Shown piece by piece: positions 1-9,696 of a stretch of 64,000 bases of DNA. The notes under the pieces were generated by a model. That model was given only the letters and a program-made list of their open reading frames with translations. It had not been told where the DNA came from and did no database searches. Both the position numbers and the translations under genes were made by a program. Origin of the DNA: Desulfallas sp. Bu1-1 (GTDB lineage Bacteria; Bacillota; Desulfotomaculia; Desulfotomaculales; Desulfallaceae); contig NZ_JADNRQ010000016.1 in NCBI RefSeq assembly GCF_015594625.1, positions 1 through 64,000 of the forward strand, read 5' to 3'. Positions within the stretch are counted from its first letter, which is position 1, and every line of letters begins with the position of its first letter.

Positions 1-54
1 TTAGTTTTCAAGGATCAGGTTGTTTTTTCCACCGCTTGTTCAGCGGCATTTGTA
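1..54 (-). other. Probable pre-rRNA leader running off the left edge
   Basis: Read on the minus strand, this transcribed stretch ends at the window edge with CTTGAAAACTAA (1-12). That block is typical of Firmicute rRNA operon leaders and spacers, close to the processing region. Together with the two strong promoters just upstream it suggests that an rRNA operon begins immediately left of the window. No rRNA sequence itself is visible, so this is inference from the leader motif and the promoters. Confidence 0.5.
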
Positions 55-83
55 ATTGTATCATGCCGGAACGGCACTGTCAA
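55..83 (-). promoter_or_regulatory. Consensus sigma-A promoter P2 (rRNA-type)
   Basis: Minus-strand TTGACA (78-83), a 17-nt spacer and TACAAT (55-60). It lies about 70 nt downstream of a second promoter, the tandem P1/P2 arrangement usual for Firmicute rRNA operons. Transcription runs out of the left edge. Confidence 0.8.
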
Positions 84-128
84 GATCTATTTTCCGGTCT
101 CGCTTCGCCGTTTCGCGACGACTTTTAT

Positions 129-158
129 ATACTATCATACAGGAACTTAACTTGTCAA
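129..158 (-). promoter_or_regulatory. Consensus sigma-A promoter P1 (rRNA-type)
   Basis: Minus-strand TTGACA (153-158), an 18-nt spacer and TAGTAT (129-134). It is the upstream member of a tandem pair reading left. Confidence 0.65.
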
Positions 159-234
159 CACTATTTTTGAATTTTATTTTTTCATATATTGTAATTTTTT
201 AGACACTTTTATGCAAAAAGGATTCAAATCATTT

Positions 235-885
235 TCACCTGTCGGTGCCCAGAATGCCACCGGGCAAATTGATAACCGCCTCGGGTACATCTCCCACAAT
301 AATGCTTTCAGCCACCGGTACTTTTGTCGCGATTTTAACTTCACCACTATATATGGGGATTACTACACGTACCATTGTATCAAAGTTGAAGTATATTTTA
401 TGTCTGGTTTGGTTTATGCCGGCCTGTTCAAACCTGTCTACCACATCCACATTCACCGTACCCATGGGATGAATCTCGATATTAATGCGAGGTCCCATAT
501 TGGCCAAAATATAACTGCCCAAGATTTGCCCCAGTGGAATCGATACCCTTTTTCCTTCCAGGGCCCGCAATTCATTTTGCACATCCAGTGTTATCTCAGC
601 GGCCATCTGGTTGATTCGCACCGTGTTGGCCTGCATTAATGCCACCCGCCCGTTATAGTCCCGGTGGACGGTTATAAAGTCCTGATAATTAATGTCATTA
701 CGGGATACTTCCTCCTGGACGGTCTTGTTAATAGCCCCCACAGCCATTTGAGTCACTTCCACCTCGACTATAGAAAAAAGAGTTGGGCGCACTCTTCGAT
801 CCAGGAAGATAAAAACCCCAACGATTAACAACAGCACTAAACAAACTGCTGTAATTTTCCGGTACGGCCGTTTTCTTTTGAACAT
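235..885 (-). CDS. yunB: Sporulation protein YunB
   Basis: A 216-residue protein with a basic N-terminus and one membrane segment at about residues 10-28, followed by an extracytoplasmic domain. The text (NYQDF, ANTVRINQM, GSYILANMGPRINIEIHP) matches the YunB family, which is sporulation-specific and thought to act in the forespore/mother-cell envelope. An in-frame GTG or ATG lies further upstream (up to 921), but the ATG at 885 has a GGGGTGATC ribosome-binding site and begins MFKRKRPYRK, so I chose it. It is followed by the promoters of the presumed rRNA operon and preceded by tyrS on the same strand. The molecular activity of the family is unknown to me. Confidence 0.85.
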   Translation of the reverse strand: MFKRKRPYRKITAVCLVLLLIVGVFIFLDRRVRPTLFSIVEVEVTQMAVGAINKTVQEEVSRNDINYQDFITVHRDYNGRVALMQANTVRINQMAAEITLDVQNELRALEGKRVSIPLGQILGSYILANMGPRINIEIHPMGTVNVDVVDRFEQAGINQTRHKIYFNFDTMVRVVIPIYSGEVKIATKVPVAESIIVGDVPEAVINLPGGILGTDR

Positions 886-979
886 TGGATCACCCCATGG
901 GCTATTTGGTTTTCTATACATTTATATGGGGCAATCCAATGTCCGATTAAACTTTCGTCCCAAAATAACATTTGATATC

Positions 980-2197
980 TTAACCAATACGGATAAATTT
1001 TCTTTTTCCTGCTTTAATAACCATACCCGGAGCGGGCTTGATCTTAAGATTAGGGTCATTAACCCTTTCACCATCCACCCGTACGGCGCCTTGTTGGATC
1101 AATCGCCTGGCCTCGCTGGTACTGGCGCACATTCCCGATTGTTGCAGGATACGCGGTAACCAAACCAGCCCGTCTTCCCAAAAATCTTCCGGCACCTCAA
1201 AGGTTGGAATATCCTCGGGCAAATCATGCTGCTGGAAAACGCGCTTAAATTCTTCTTCGGCTTGCAACGCTGCGTCTTTGCCGTGGTATATTGTTACAAT
1301 TTCACGGGCCAGGCGCATTTTTACATCACGGGGGTGCAGCGTGTCACTTTGCAGGCCTTCGGCTATTTCCTTTATTTCATCCAACGGCACAGCGGTCAAC
1401 AGTTCAAAGTAACGCAGCATCAAATCGTCGGGGATGCTCATTGTTTTGCCATACATTTCCCCGGGCGACTCATCGATTCCGATGTAGTTGCCGAGACTTT
1501 TGCTCATTTTTTGAACCCCATCCGTCCCCTCAATAATCGGCATCATTATAGCCACCTGCGGCTCCTGGCCGTACTCGCGCTGCAGCGTTCTGCCCATCAG
1601 CAGGTTAAATTTTTGATCGGTGCCGCCCAATTCAATATCCGCGCGCAATGCCACCGAATCATATCCCTGCATTAAAGGATAGAAAAATTCATGCACACTT
1701 ATAGGTAGTCCCTCTTTAAAGCGTTTGGCAAAATCATCCCGCTCCAGCATTCTTGCCACGGTGTACTTGGCGGCCAACTCGATCACCTGAGTAAAAGTTA
1801 AAGGAGCCAGCCACTTACTGTTAAAAGTAAGTGTAGTCTTACCGGGGTCCAACACTTTAAAAATTTGTCTTTCATATGTTTTGGCGTTTTCCATTACCTG
1901 TTCCTCGGTGAGTTGTTTCCTCGTTTCCGATTTGCCCGTCGGGTCACCGATGCGGGCGGTAAAGTCACCAAGAATAATTGTGGTACGATGGCCCAGGTCT
2001 TGAAACTGCCTGATTTTTTGCAATACGACGGTATGGCCGAGATGAATATCCGGCGCGGTAGGGTCCAATCCCAGTTTTATATGTAAAGGTTCACCCGTTT
2101 TTACAGATCTTTCGAGCTTGGCAATAAGCTCATCCTCCGGTACTATCTCAACAACGCCCCTTTTGATAATTTCCAGCTGCTTTTCGACACTAAGCAT
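980..2197 (-). CDS. tyrS: Tyrosyl-tRNA synthetase
   Basis: Cytoplasmic class I synthetase that charges tRNA-Tyr. The Rossmann domain carries the HIGH-type motif HLGH at residues 52-55 and KMSKS at about 230-240. The C-terminus (from about 340) is an S4 RNA-binding domain ([16 protein letters not shown]). The 405-residue length fits the TyrZ-like branch. The ATG at 2197 follows AAAGGAG at 7 nt, and an upstream in-frame ATG (2215) lacks a ribosome-binding site. No T-box is visible in the 156 nt upstream, which also holds the start region of the divergent ponA. Confidence 0.95.
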   Translation of the reverse strand: MLSVEKQLEIIKRGVVEIVPEDELIAKLERSVKTGEPLHIKLGLDPTAPDIHLGHTVVLQKIRQFQDLGHRTTIILGDFTARIGDPTGKSETRKQLTEEQVMENAKTYERQIFKVLDPGKTTLTFNSKWLAPLTFTQVIELAAKYTVARMLERDDFAKRFKEGLPISVHEFFYPLMQGYDSVALRADIELGGTDQKFNLLMGRTLQREYGQEPQVAIMMPIIEGTDGVQKMSKSLGNYIGIDESPGEMYGKTMSIPDDLMLRYFELLTAVPLDEIKEIAEGLQSDTLHPRDVKMRLAREIVTIYHGKDAALQAEEEFKRVFQQHDLPEDIPTFEVPEDFWEDGLVWLPRILQQSGMCASTSEARRLIQQGAVRVDGERVNDPNLKIKPAPGMVIKAGKRKFIRIG

Positions 2198-2353
2198 TCT
2201 TATACTCCTTTCCATTGCCTCAATATCAATAAATTATATCAAAGATCAAAGTTTAGTTACAAGGTGGCAATTTATGAGTTAAATTTTGTGCCTTCATTAT
2301 GATATAATTGCGTTGTCATATAAGGTCTTAATTCCCTGAAAGGGGGCAACATT

Positions 2354-4642
2354 TTGTCTCGGACGAGCAAGCGTAAAAAAAGAAAACTTAACCCGTTCAG
2401 GTTTGTTGTTTTTATCATCATCCTGATGTTTTTACTTTCCGCTGGTGCGGCACTGGGGTTGTTGGCAGTAAGCATCAAAGATTTGCCGGCTTTTAATGAG
2501 GCCAATCTGGTACCGGCTACGTCAACGCAAATTTTTGACCGGAATGACAATCCGGTTAACCAAATCGGCCTGGAAAACCGGGTGCAAGTTTCGATAAATG
2601 ATATTCCGGACCATGTAAAAGACGCTTTTTTGGCGGCGGAAGATCATTATTTTTATGAACATCACGGTATCAGAATTCAAGCTATCGTGAGAGCCGCATT
2701 CAATGACGCGTTACACCTCATTGGTATGGACCGAAATATTCAAGGCGGCAGTACCATTACCCAGCAACTTGTCAAGTTGTCGTTTTTGAGCCCGGAGAGG
2801 AAACTAAAAAGAAAAGTTCAAGAAGTAATCTTGTCCTTTCAATTAGAAAGAAGATATTCCAAAGATGAGATCCTGGAAATGTATCTCAATAGAATCTATC
2901 TGGGTGAAGGAGCCTACGGCATTCAGGCCGCCGCTCAAACATACTTTGGCAAGAACGCCGGCGACCTGACTGTGGGTGAAGCCGCCTTGCTGGCCGGGCT
3001 GACCAAGTCACCCAATAATTACTCGCCGTACCAAAACCCCGAACTGGCGTTATCCAGGCGCAATCAGGTATTGTCTGACATGCGCGAGTATAACTTTATA
3101 GATGAACAAACTTACCAACAGGGATTGTCCGAAAAAATAAATTTGATTCACGAAAGCCCCAGTGCTACACAGCAATATCCCTATCCCTATTTTATGGATT
3201 ACATTACCGAGCAACTGGTGGAAAAGTTCGGCGAGGAAGCGGTTTTCAAAGGCGGTTTGAAAGTATATACCACACTGGACCCGGATATACAGAGTTACGC
3301 GGAAAAGGCAATGGCCAACCCGGACAACTTCCCGGCTTCCCGAAAAAATAACGAAGGGGTGTTGCAGCCTCAGGGCGCCATGGTCATCATTGATCCTTCC
3401 AACGGTGAAATCAGAGCGCTGGTCGGAGGCAGGGAACATACCCATATGAGGGCGCTGAACAGGGCAACTATGTCACCCCGCCAACCGGGGTCGGCCATTA
3501 AACCGGTTCTCGTGTACGGACCTGCCGTTGAATTGCTGGGCATGGGACCGGCCACGGTCATTGATGACGCACCGGTAAAATACCCCAAGTTCCAAAATTA
3601 TACACCCCATAACTATGATGGCACATATCGCGGCTTAATCACCATGCGGACGGCGATCGCCCGGTCGGTAAACATTCCGGCGGTCAAGCTGTTTACAGAT
3701 TACCTGCACATGACCGATGCGCTAAAATTTGCGGCCAAAATGGATATGAATTTCAAGCTTACCGGGCCGGCTATGGCGCTGGGCAGCCAGGAAGTGACAC
3801 CGCTGCAGTTGGCCGCGGCATACTCCGCCTTTGCCAATCATGGGGTTTATAACAAACCGGTGGCTATAAGACGCGTTGAGGACCGGGAAGGCAACGTACT
3901 GTTTGAAGCCGAACAGGCCCCCCGCAGGGTGATGAAGGAAACAACCGCTTACTTGATTACGGACATGCTTCGGTCCGTGGTAACATCAGGCACCGGTACC
4001 CGCGCGGCCATCGCCAACTGGCCGGTGGCGGGAAAAACCGGTACCACCGATGATCTCAAGGATATCTGGTTTGCGGGATACACACCGGAACTGGTGGGGG
4101 TGGTCTGGATCGGTTACGACACCCCAACTAAAATGCCGCACAGTTATGGCGGTATTTACCCCGCCAAGATTTGGCGCGAAGTTATGCAACAAGCGCACCA
4201 GGGCATAAAACCGCACGGTTTTGTACAACCGCCCGGGATTGTAACCGCTACAGTCGATAGTAAATCAGGATTGTTGCCCGGCCCAAACACACCGCCGGAG
4301 CACATGGTGACGGACATTTTCGCCGCCGGCACGGTGCCGACGGAAACGGACAACGTGCACGTTTTAACGGAAGTTTGCGCCACCACAGGCAAGTTACCGA
4401 ACCAGTATTGCCCGGACCGGATCACCCGGGTCATGTTGAAACTGCCTTATACCGTGCCGGGTAATGTGGCGGATTATAACCTGCGGGTGCCTACCGAAAT
4501 CTGTGACGTGCACGGGCCGGAGACACTATTTGAACCCGAACCCGGAGAAGAAAACGCGGATTCGCCCCGGCCGGGCAACCCGGATTTACCGGTGGAATCC
4601 AATTTTAACACCGGCGATTTCACACCAATTAAAAACCCTTAA
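2354..4642 (+). CDS. ponA: Class A penicillin-binding protein (PBP1A type)
   Basis: Bifunctional peptidoglycan polymerase and cross-linker. It has a basic cytoplasmic tail, one membrane anchor (about residues 17-40), a GT51 glycosyltransferase domain with catalytic Glu in AAEDHYFYEH (about 96), then a transpeptidase domain with SAIK (active-site Ser about 380), SVNIP (SxN motif) and KTGTT (about 560). The C-terminal tail is Pro/Glu-rich. The start is TTG with an AAGGGGG ribosome-binding site 7-8 nt upstream. It is divergent from tyrS and convergent with mutS2, with a hairpin terminator after the stop. At 762 residues the length is normal for the family. Confidence 0.95.
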   Translation: MSRTSKRKKRKLNPFRFVVFIIILMFLLSAGAALGLLAVSIKDLPAFNEANLVPATSTQIFDRNDNPVNQIGLENRVQVSINDIPDHVKDAFLAAEDHYFYEHHGIRIQAIVRAAFNDALHLIGMDRNIQGGSTITQQLVKLSFLSPERKLKRKVQEVILSFQLERRYSKDEILEMYLNRIYLGEGAYGIQAAAQTYFGKNAGDLTVGEAALLAGLTKSPNNYSPYQNPELALSRRNQVLSDMREYNFIDEQTYQQGLSEKINLIHESPSATQQYPYPYFMDYITEQLVEKFGEEAVFKGGLKVYTTLDPDIQSYAEKAMANPDNFPASRKNNEGVLQPQGAMVIIDPSNGEIRALVGGREHTHMRALNRATMSPRQPGSAIKPVLVYGPAVELLGMGPATVIDDAPVKYPKFQNYTPHNYDGTYRGLITMRTAIARSVNIPAVKLFTDYLHMTDALKFAAKMDMNFKLTGPAMALGSQEVTPLQLAAAYSAFANHGVYNKPVAIRRVEDREGNVLFEAEQAPRRVMKETTAYLITDMLRSVVTSGTGTRAAIANWPVAGKTGTTDDLKDIWFAGYTPELVGVVWIGYDTPTKMPHSYGGIYPAKIWREVMQQAHQGIKPHGFVQPPGIVTATVDSKSGLLPGPNTPPEHMVTDIFAAGTVPTETDNVHVLTEVCATTGKLPNQYCPDRITRVMLKLPYTVPGNVADYNLRVPTEICDVHGPETLFEPEPGEENADSPRPGNPDLPVESNFNTGDFTPIKNP

Positions 4643-4666
4643 ACGTCTTTAAACCTTTAACATCAA

Positions 4667-4691
4667 AGAGGCAGGTGATCCACCTGCCTCT
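4667..4691 (+). terminator. Intrinsic terminator after ponA
   Basis: A perfect 11-bp stem (AGAGGCAGGTG paired with CACCTGCCTCT) around a 3-nt loop, followed by CTTATTTG. It may work in both directions between the convergent ponA and mutS2. Confidence 0.75.
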
Positions 4692-4785
4692 CTTATTTGC
4701 CGGGCTATTGGCCCAAGTAATAAATGAATAAACACAAGAACCCAGACTGCTCATTAATAAATAATTGAGTAAATTAAACTTTTAA

Positions 4786-7149
4786 TCATGTCAGGTGAAC
4801 CACGGTAACCCCGCTGCCGCCCTCACCTTGCTCGCCCAGGCGGAACTCCTTGACCCTCCGGTGCTGTTTCAACATTTGCTGCACCGCCGAGCGCAACGCC
4901 CCGGTGCCCTTGCCATGCACCAGGTATACGACCGGCAAACCGGCCAAACAGGCGTCGTCCAGGTATTTTTCCACCGTGCCCAGGGCATCATCAACCCTCA
5001 TCCCGCGCAGGTCCAAGCGGCTGGAAACATCTCTGGCCTTTTGCTGGACCAGCCGGCCAAGCCCGTCACCCTGCCTTTTCGGCCGCTTATCTTCCGCTCG
5101 GCTTAATTCCTGCTTGCCGATGGTCAGTTTGATCATGCCGACCTGAACATGAACGCTATCATCCTGGTCGGAGACCGCCAGCACAACTCCCCGCTGCCCG
5201 TACCTGGGTATAAAAACCTCATCGCCGGGTTTAACCTCGGTGATAGCATCTGTATCCCGCACAGGAACATCTTGATGCATTTTTTCCTCTATGCCCGCCT
5301 GTAACTCCTTCAGTTGCCGCCTGATCCTGCTAATGGAGGTTTCCCGAATCCTAACCGATTCCTCCTTTAACTGCGCCCGTAATTCCTCCACCAGGTTATC
5401 GGCATCACGCCTGGCTTTTTTTATCATGTCCCTGGATTCCGCCACGGCCCGCGAAATAATCTCATCCTTGCGGGCCTGGATATTATCCAGCTGGGCCAAA
5501 TATTGCGCCCTGTATTCCTCGGCTTCGCGGCGCAGTTCTTCCGCTTCCGTCCTTTCTTTCTCGGCCTGTAGGCGGGCTTTTTCCAGATCTCGCATTAAAT
5601 CGGCCACCTGCACCTGCTCTTCGGTGAGATACCCCCTTGCCCTTTGCACCACGGCCTCACTAAGACCCAAGCGTTGCGCAATTTCAAACGCATTGCTGCG
5701 CCCGGGCCTGCCGATAATCAACCTGTATGTTGGGCGAAGCGTTTCAGGGTCAAAATCCACGCTGGCATTCTCTACTCCAGTATTGGAGTAGGCATAGTTT
5801 TTCAGTTCTCCGTAGTGCGTGGTGGCTACCGTTTTGGCGCCCTGGCGGCGCAACTGGTCCAAAATCGCTTGGGCCAGGGCCGAACCTTCGGTGGGATCAG
5901 TCCCCGCCCCCAGTTCGTCCAGCAACACCAGGCTTTTATTGCCCGCCCGTTCCAGGATGCCCACAATATTGGACATGTGCGAGGAAAAGGTGCTGAGTGA
6001 TTGTTCAATACTCTGCTCGTCGCCTATATCAACATATACGTCGCTGAACATACCGATAACCGTGCCTTCATCGGCCGGCACATGCAAACCGGAATGAGCC
6101 ATAACCACCATCAACCCGATTGTTTTCAGCGTCACCGTTTTGCCGCCGGTGTTGGGCCCGGTGATAATCAGTGTATCAAAAGCATCGCCCACATGAATGC
6201 TGATGGGAACCGCTTTGCCGGGTAAAAGCGGGTGTCTTCCCCGTTTGATATCAAGCCTGGCCTCCGGGACGATGCGTGGCGCCATGGCGTCAAGGTCCTG
6301 GCTGTAACGGGCCTTGGACATGACAAAATCGAGCCTGCCCAAGGTTTCTATCGTATACAGCAGTTCTTCCGCCCACCTTCCCACCGCCGCCGAGAGTTCC
6401 TGTAAAATTCTTGCCACCTCTTGTTTTTCGGCGGCCATTAGGGCGCGCACTTCATTGTTCGCCTCGACCACAGGCATGGGCTCGATGAACAGGGTGGCCC
6501 CGCTGGCCGACTGGTCATGGACAATACCCGGCACCTGCGCCCTGTATTCCTGCTTAACGGGAACTACGTAACGGCCCTCTCTGATTGTGACAATGGGGTC
6601 CTGAAGATATTTTTGATAGCTGGTCGACCGGATGATGGCGTCCAACCGCTCCTTGACGCGTTGCTGGGCCGCAGCCAGCCGCCGCCTGATGTTGAATAAC
6701 CGTTCCGTAGCCCGGTCGGACACTTCACCGCCGGGTAAAATGGCGCCGGAGATTTGTTTTTCCAGTTCTCTGAAATCGCCCAAGCCCAGGGCGATTTCAC
6801 CAAGGCGGCAGTATTTGTCCCTCCGCTCGTTAAAAAAGTTTTTCACCTGCCTGGAGGCAACGAGAGTCTGTAGCACATGCCAGAGTTCTTCGGCGTCCAG
6901 CACCCCTCCCCGTTGACAACGCCGCGCCTCTTCCCGGATATCGTTCCACCCGTCCAGGCTAGCCACGGGTTCCAAGCGTAGCAACTCCCTGCCTTCAGTC
7001 GTTTCAGCCAGTGCATTAATTATTTCTTCCGAGTTTTGCAAAGGTAAAAGATCCGCGATCATTTCCCGGCCGGGCTTCGACCCCGCATAACCCGCTAATT
7101 TTTGTTTAACCTTATCAAATTCCAGTCTTCTCAAATTGCGTTCATCCAT
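4786..7149 (-). CDS. mutS2: MutS2 family ATPase/endonuclease
   Basis: 787 residues, the normal length for MutS2 (RqcU in B. subtilis ribosome quality control, also linked to suppression of recombination). It has an N-terminal MutS-like lever and clamp region, a Walker A GPNTGGKT at about 330, a Walker B LLDELGAGTDP and a signature region STFSSH. A long Glu/Arg-rich coiled coil follows (about 500-620), then a KOW-like segment and a C-terminal Smr domain with LDLRG and VHGKGTGALR. The start is ATG with AGGGGT upstream. It lies 12 nt after the U32 gene and is probably the last gene of the polX-mpg-nif3-U32-mutS2 run. Confidence 0.95.
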   Translation of the reverse strand: MDERNLRRLEFDKVKQKLAGYAGSKPGREMIADLLPLQNSEEIINALAETTEGRELLRLEPVASLDGWNDIREEARRCQRGGVLDAEELWHVLQTLVASRQVKNFFNERRDKYCRLGEIALGLGDFRELEKQISGAILPGGEVSDRATERLFNIRRRLAAAQQRVKERLDAIIRSTSYQKYLQDPIVTIREGRYVVPVKQEYRAQVPGIVHDQSASGATLFIEPMPVVEANNEVRALMAAEKQEVARILQELSAAVGRWAEELLYTIETLGRLDFVMSKARYSQDLDAMAPRIVPEARLDIKRGRHPLLPGKAVPISIHVGDAFDTLIITGPNTGGKTVTLKTIGLMVVMAHSGLHVPADEGTVIGMFSDVYVDIGDEQSIEQSLSTFSSHMSNIVGILERAGNKSLVLLDELGAGTDPTEGSALAQAILDQLRRQGAKTVATTHYGELKNYAYSNTGVENASVDFDPETLRPTYRLIIGRPGRSNAFEIAQRLGLSEAVVQRARGYLTEEQVQVADLMRDLEKARLQAEKERTEAEELRREAEEYRAQYLAQLDNIQARKDEIISRAVAESRDMIKKARRDADNLVEELRAQLKEESVRIRETSISRIRRQLKELQAGIEEKMHQDVPVRDTDAITEVKPGDEVFIPRYGQRGVVLAVSDQDDSVHVQVGMIKLTIGKQELSRAEDKRPKRQGDGLGRLVQQKARDVSSRLDLRGMRVDDALGTVEKYLDDACLAGLPVVYLVHGKGTGALRSAVQQMLKQHRRVKEFRLGEQGEGGSGVTVVHLT

Positions 7150-7161
7150 ATTTTACCCCTG

Positions 7162-9696
7162 TTAATCCAGGACTCCCCTGTAATAGTGACCCCGTGTATA
7201 TCCAGGTCCGCATTCCGTAAGTTCCCGCATGATCGCGGTCAACTCCGGCAATCTCCCAAAATTCCGGTACAGCCCGTCCAATGCCCGCCGGTAGGCCTTC
7301 ATCGCTTTTTGTACATACCTTTCGTCTTCCCGGCGCGCTTCAATCCTCAGCACCCCCGGACCCGCTTCCGTCAAATAAGGCAGCGTTTCCAGCAAGCACA
7401 GTTCCCGGGAATTAAAAATATGCATGAGGCAATTGGCATCCGTTTCAACGGGAAAGATTACCCCTTTCCGGTCGCGTAACGCAAATGATGCATTGCGGCA
7501 GGGCGCCGGGCAACGGCTATCCCTCCCCTTGCCACCCATCAGGCTACCCACCGCACAATAGCGGGAAACCATAAGCGGCAAAAAACCTTGCACGATAACC
7601 TCCGTTTCAACGTTTACAAAGCCGGCCAAACTGCTGATCTGTTTCCCGGTCAACTCAGGCGAAAGGGTTACCCTGTACGCCCCCCGTTCTTTTAACAAAA
7701 GCGCGCTCTGCCGGTTAAAAACGTTAAATCCGAAATCAGTGACCAGAGGCAGATCGGTCAATTTACGCACCGCTGTTAATAAACCATATCCCGATACCAG
7801 GATGCCGTCCGGACCGGCTTCCAAAGCCCGGTTTAAAAACACCAGGTATTTTTCAAGCTCACGCTCGTGCAAAATGCGCGGAGTGGCCAGGTAAAACTCC
7901 ACGCCCGCTTCGGCGCAGTAATCCCGGGCCCTGCGTATCTCATCCACGGTAATCCTGCCTCTGCGCCGGTAAGCGTCACCCCCGAAATAAATTACTTCCG
8001 CGCCGTTTTTGGCGGCCGCCAGGGCCGCCTCCGCTCCGTTGACCGCAGCAGCCAGCCGCGGAAATTTTCCAGGCGGGCGCTCCATTCCTTCATCCAGCGC
8101 CCTTGCCAGTTTGCGTTCCATGCTTTCGGCGGGCAACGGCGCCGGCTTGCGTAGCCCGGCTCTTGCCGCAGCCACCTGTTCCACTACCCTCCGGCGCGCG
8201 TCATTAATTTCGCTGACGGGGATCATCACATCCCCCTCAATGTCGCACTCAAGACTGCTTAAAGCAAAAGGGGTGTTGCCCAGGCGGTCCAATTGGCCGG
8301 CCAGAAAGTCCCCCGTTAAAGGTTTTTTCCTGGCCTCCTCACCCACAGCCCCGGTATGGACCCTCGCAATTACCCCCTCGGGGTCGGACGCTTCAAGCAG
8401 CAAAGGCTCGCCAACCCGCGCCCTGACTTTAAAATTCAGCGGTATTCGCTTCGTTTCCCTGCTGGATGAATAGGTTTGAACGGCTTTTTCCATCAACTGT
8501 ACATCATTGGTTTTAAAAACACGGTCCCCGGGGTGGATATGGCCGTCCAACCGCAATGCTGCCACGGTTCCAGCGGGGGCAAAAACCACTTTCCGGTTAT
8601 TTACAAAAAGTTCGGATACTTCGGTCCCCACCCGGCCGCCCCGGGTCACCCACACCTCAATGCCGTCACCCGCGCGTAACGGAGCTTCCAGTTCAATCTC
8701 GGCCAGCCCGGTTTTCCGGTCATACCGGCGCACGCGTCCCAGCCTGGTACCCCTGTTGTTCGGCCGTTTATAGCTCATCAAATTAGCGCCGGGAACGCCA
8801 AAAAAATAACCAGTGGTAAAATCCCTGTTAAATATTTGGGCTAATTCAGCAGACTCCTCTTCGGTAACCACGTAGTCCTCACCAGTCAAGGCCCTGTCAA
8901 TTAAGCTCCGGTAAATTCTGGTGACCGTGGCCACGTATTCCGGGCGGCGCATCCTTCCCTCAATCTTGAAGGAATCAATGCCGGCTTTGATTAATTCCGG
9001 GATATGCAGGCTGAGGTTGAGATCCCGGGGGCTAAGCAGGTACTCACCCACCCTGCCGGGGTCAACAACGGTTTGCCCGCGGTCGTCCAAAAGCTGGTAT
9101 TCCAAACGGCAGGGCTGGGCACAACGTCCCCGGTTGCCGCTGCGGCCGCCAATCATGCTTGACATCAGGCACTGGCCGGAATAGCAGACACACAACGCCC
9201 CGTGGATGAACGTTTCCACCTGCATCCCCGTGCGCTCCTTGATTTCCCGCACTGAATCCAGGTCAAGCTCCCGCGCGAGCACAACGCGTTTAACCCCCAA
9301 ATCCCTTAAAAACAAAACACCGGGCACGTTGTGCGCGGTCATTTGAGTGCTGGCATGCAACTCCAACTCGGGTATCACCTGCCGGGCCAGCTTAATTAAC
9401 CCCAGGTCCTGTACGATTGCGGCGTCGGCGCCGGCATTATAAATGGTGCGCAAAAATCTAACGGCCTCCGGCAATTCGCCGTCGGCCAGCAATATGTTGA
9501 CCGTGACGTAAACCTTGACGTCCCGCACGTGAGCATATTCAATTGCTTCCGTTAATTCTTCGTCGCTAAAATTATCCGCGCTCCGGCGGGCGTTAAACCG
9601 CCGGCCGCCCAGGTAAACGGCATCCGCCCCGTTTTGCACGGCCGCCACCAGGGCTTCCCGGCTGCCCGCCGGCGCCAGCAATTCCGGCTTATTCAT
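7162..9696 (-). CDS. U32 family peptidase, RlhA/YdcP-like, with DUF3656
   Basis: 844 residues with two U32-type TIM-barrel halves. The first begins ELLAPAGSREAL and contains the conserved Cys region HGALCVCYSGQC with later CAQPC. The second begins near residue 550 (AAAKNGAEVIYFGG) and contains CPAPC. The architecture resembles RlhA/YdcP, an enzyme of 23S rRNA C2501 hydroxylation in E. coli. The cysteines would hold an Fe-S cluster as in other U32 hydroxylases. Function here is by family; a role in protein breakdown is doubtful. Its ATG directly abuts the TGA of the NIF3-like gene (TGAATG), which implies translational coupling. Confidence 0.85.
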   Translation of the reverse strand: MNKPELLAPAGSREALVAAVQNGADAVYLGGRRFNARRSADNFSDEELTEAIEYAHVRDVKVYVTVNILLADGELPEAVRFLRTIYNAGADAAIVQDLGLIKLARQVIPELELHASTQMTAHNVPGVLFLRDLGVKRVVLARELDLDSVREIKERTGMQVETFIHGALCVCYSGQCLMSSMIGGRSGNRGRCAQPCRLEYQLLDDRGQTVVDPGRVGEYLLSPRDLNLSLHIPELIKAGIDSFKIEGRMRRPEYVATVTRIYRSLIDRALTGEDYVVTEEESAELAQIFNRDFTTGYFFGVPGANLMSYKRPNNRGTRLGRVRRYDRKTGLAEIELEAPLRAGDGIEVWVTRGGRVGTEVSELFVNNRKVVFAPAGTVAALRLDGHIHPGDRVFKTNDVQLMEKAVQTYSSSRETKRIPLNFKVRARVGEPLLLEASDPEGVIARVHTGAVGEEARKKPLTGDFLAGQLDRLGNTPFALSSLECDIEGDVMIPVSEINDARRRVVEQVAAARAGLRKPAPLPAESMERKLARALDEGMERPPGKFPRLAAAVNGAEAALAAAKNGAEVIYFGGDAYRRRGRITVDEIRRARDYCAEAGVEFYLATPRILHERELEKYLVFLNRALEAGPDGILVSGYGLLTAVRKLTDLPLVTDFGFNVFNRQSALLLKERGAYRVTLSPELTGKQISSLAGFVNVETEVIVQGFLPLMVSRYCAVGSLMGGKGRDSRCPAPCRNASFALRDRKGVIFPVETDANCLMHIFNSRELCLLETLPYLTEAGPGVLRIEARREDERYVQKAMKAYRRALDGLYRNFGRLPELTAIMRELTECGPGYTRGHYYRGVLD

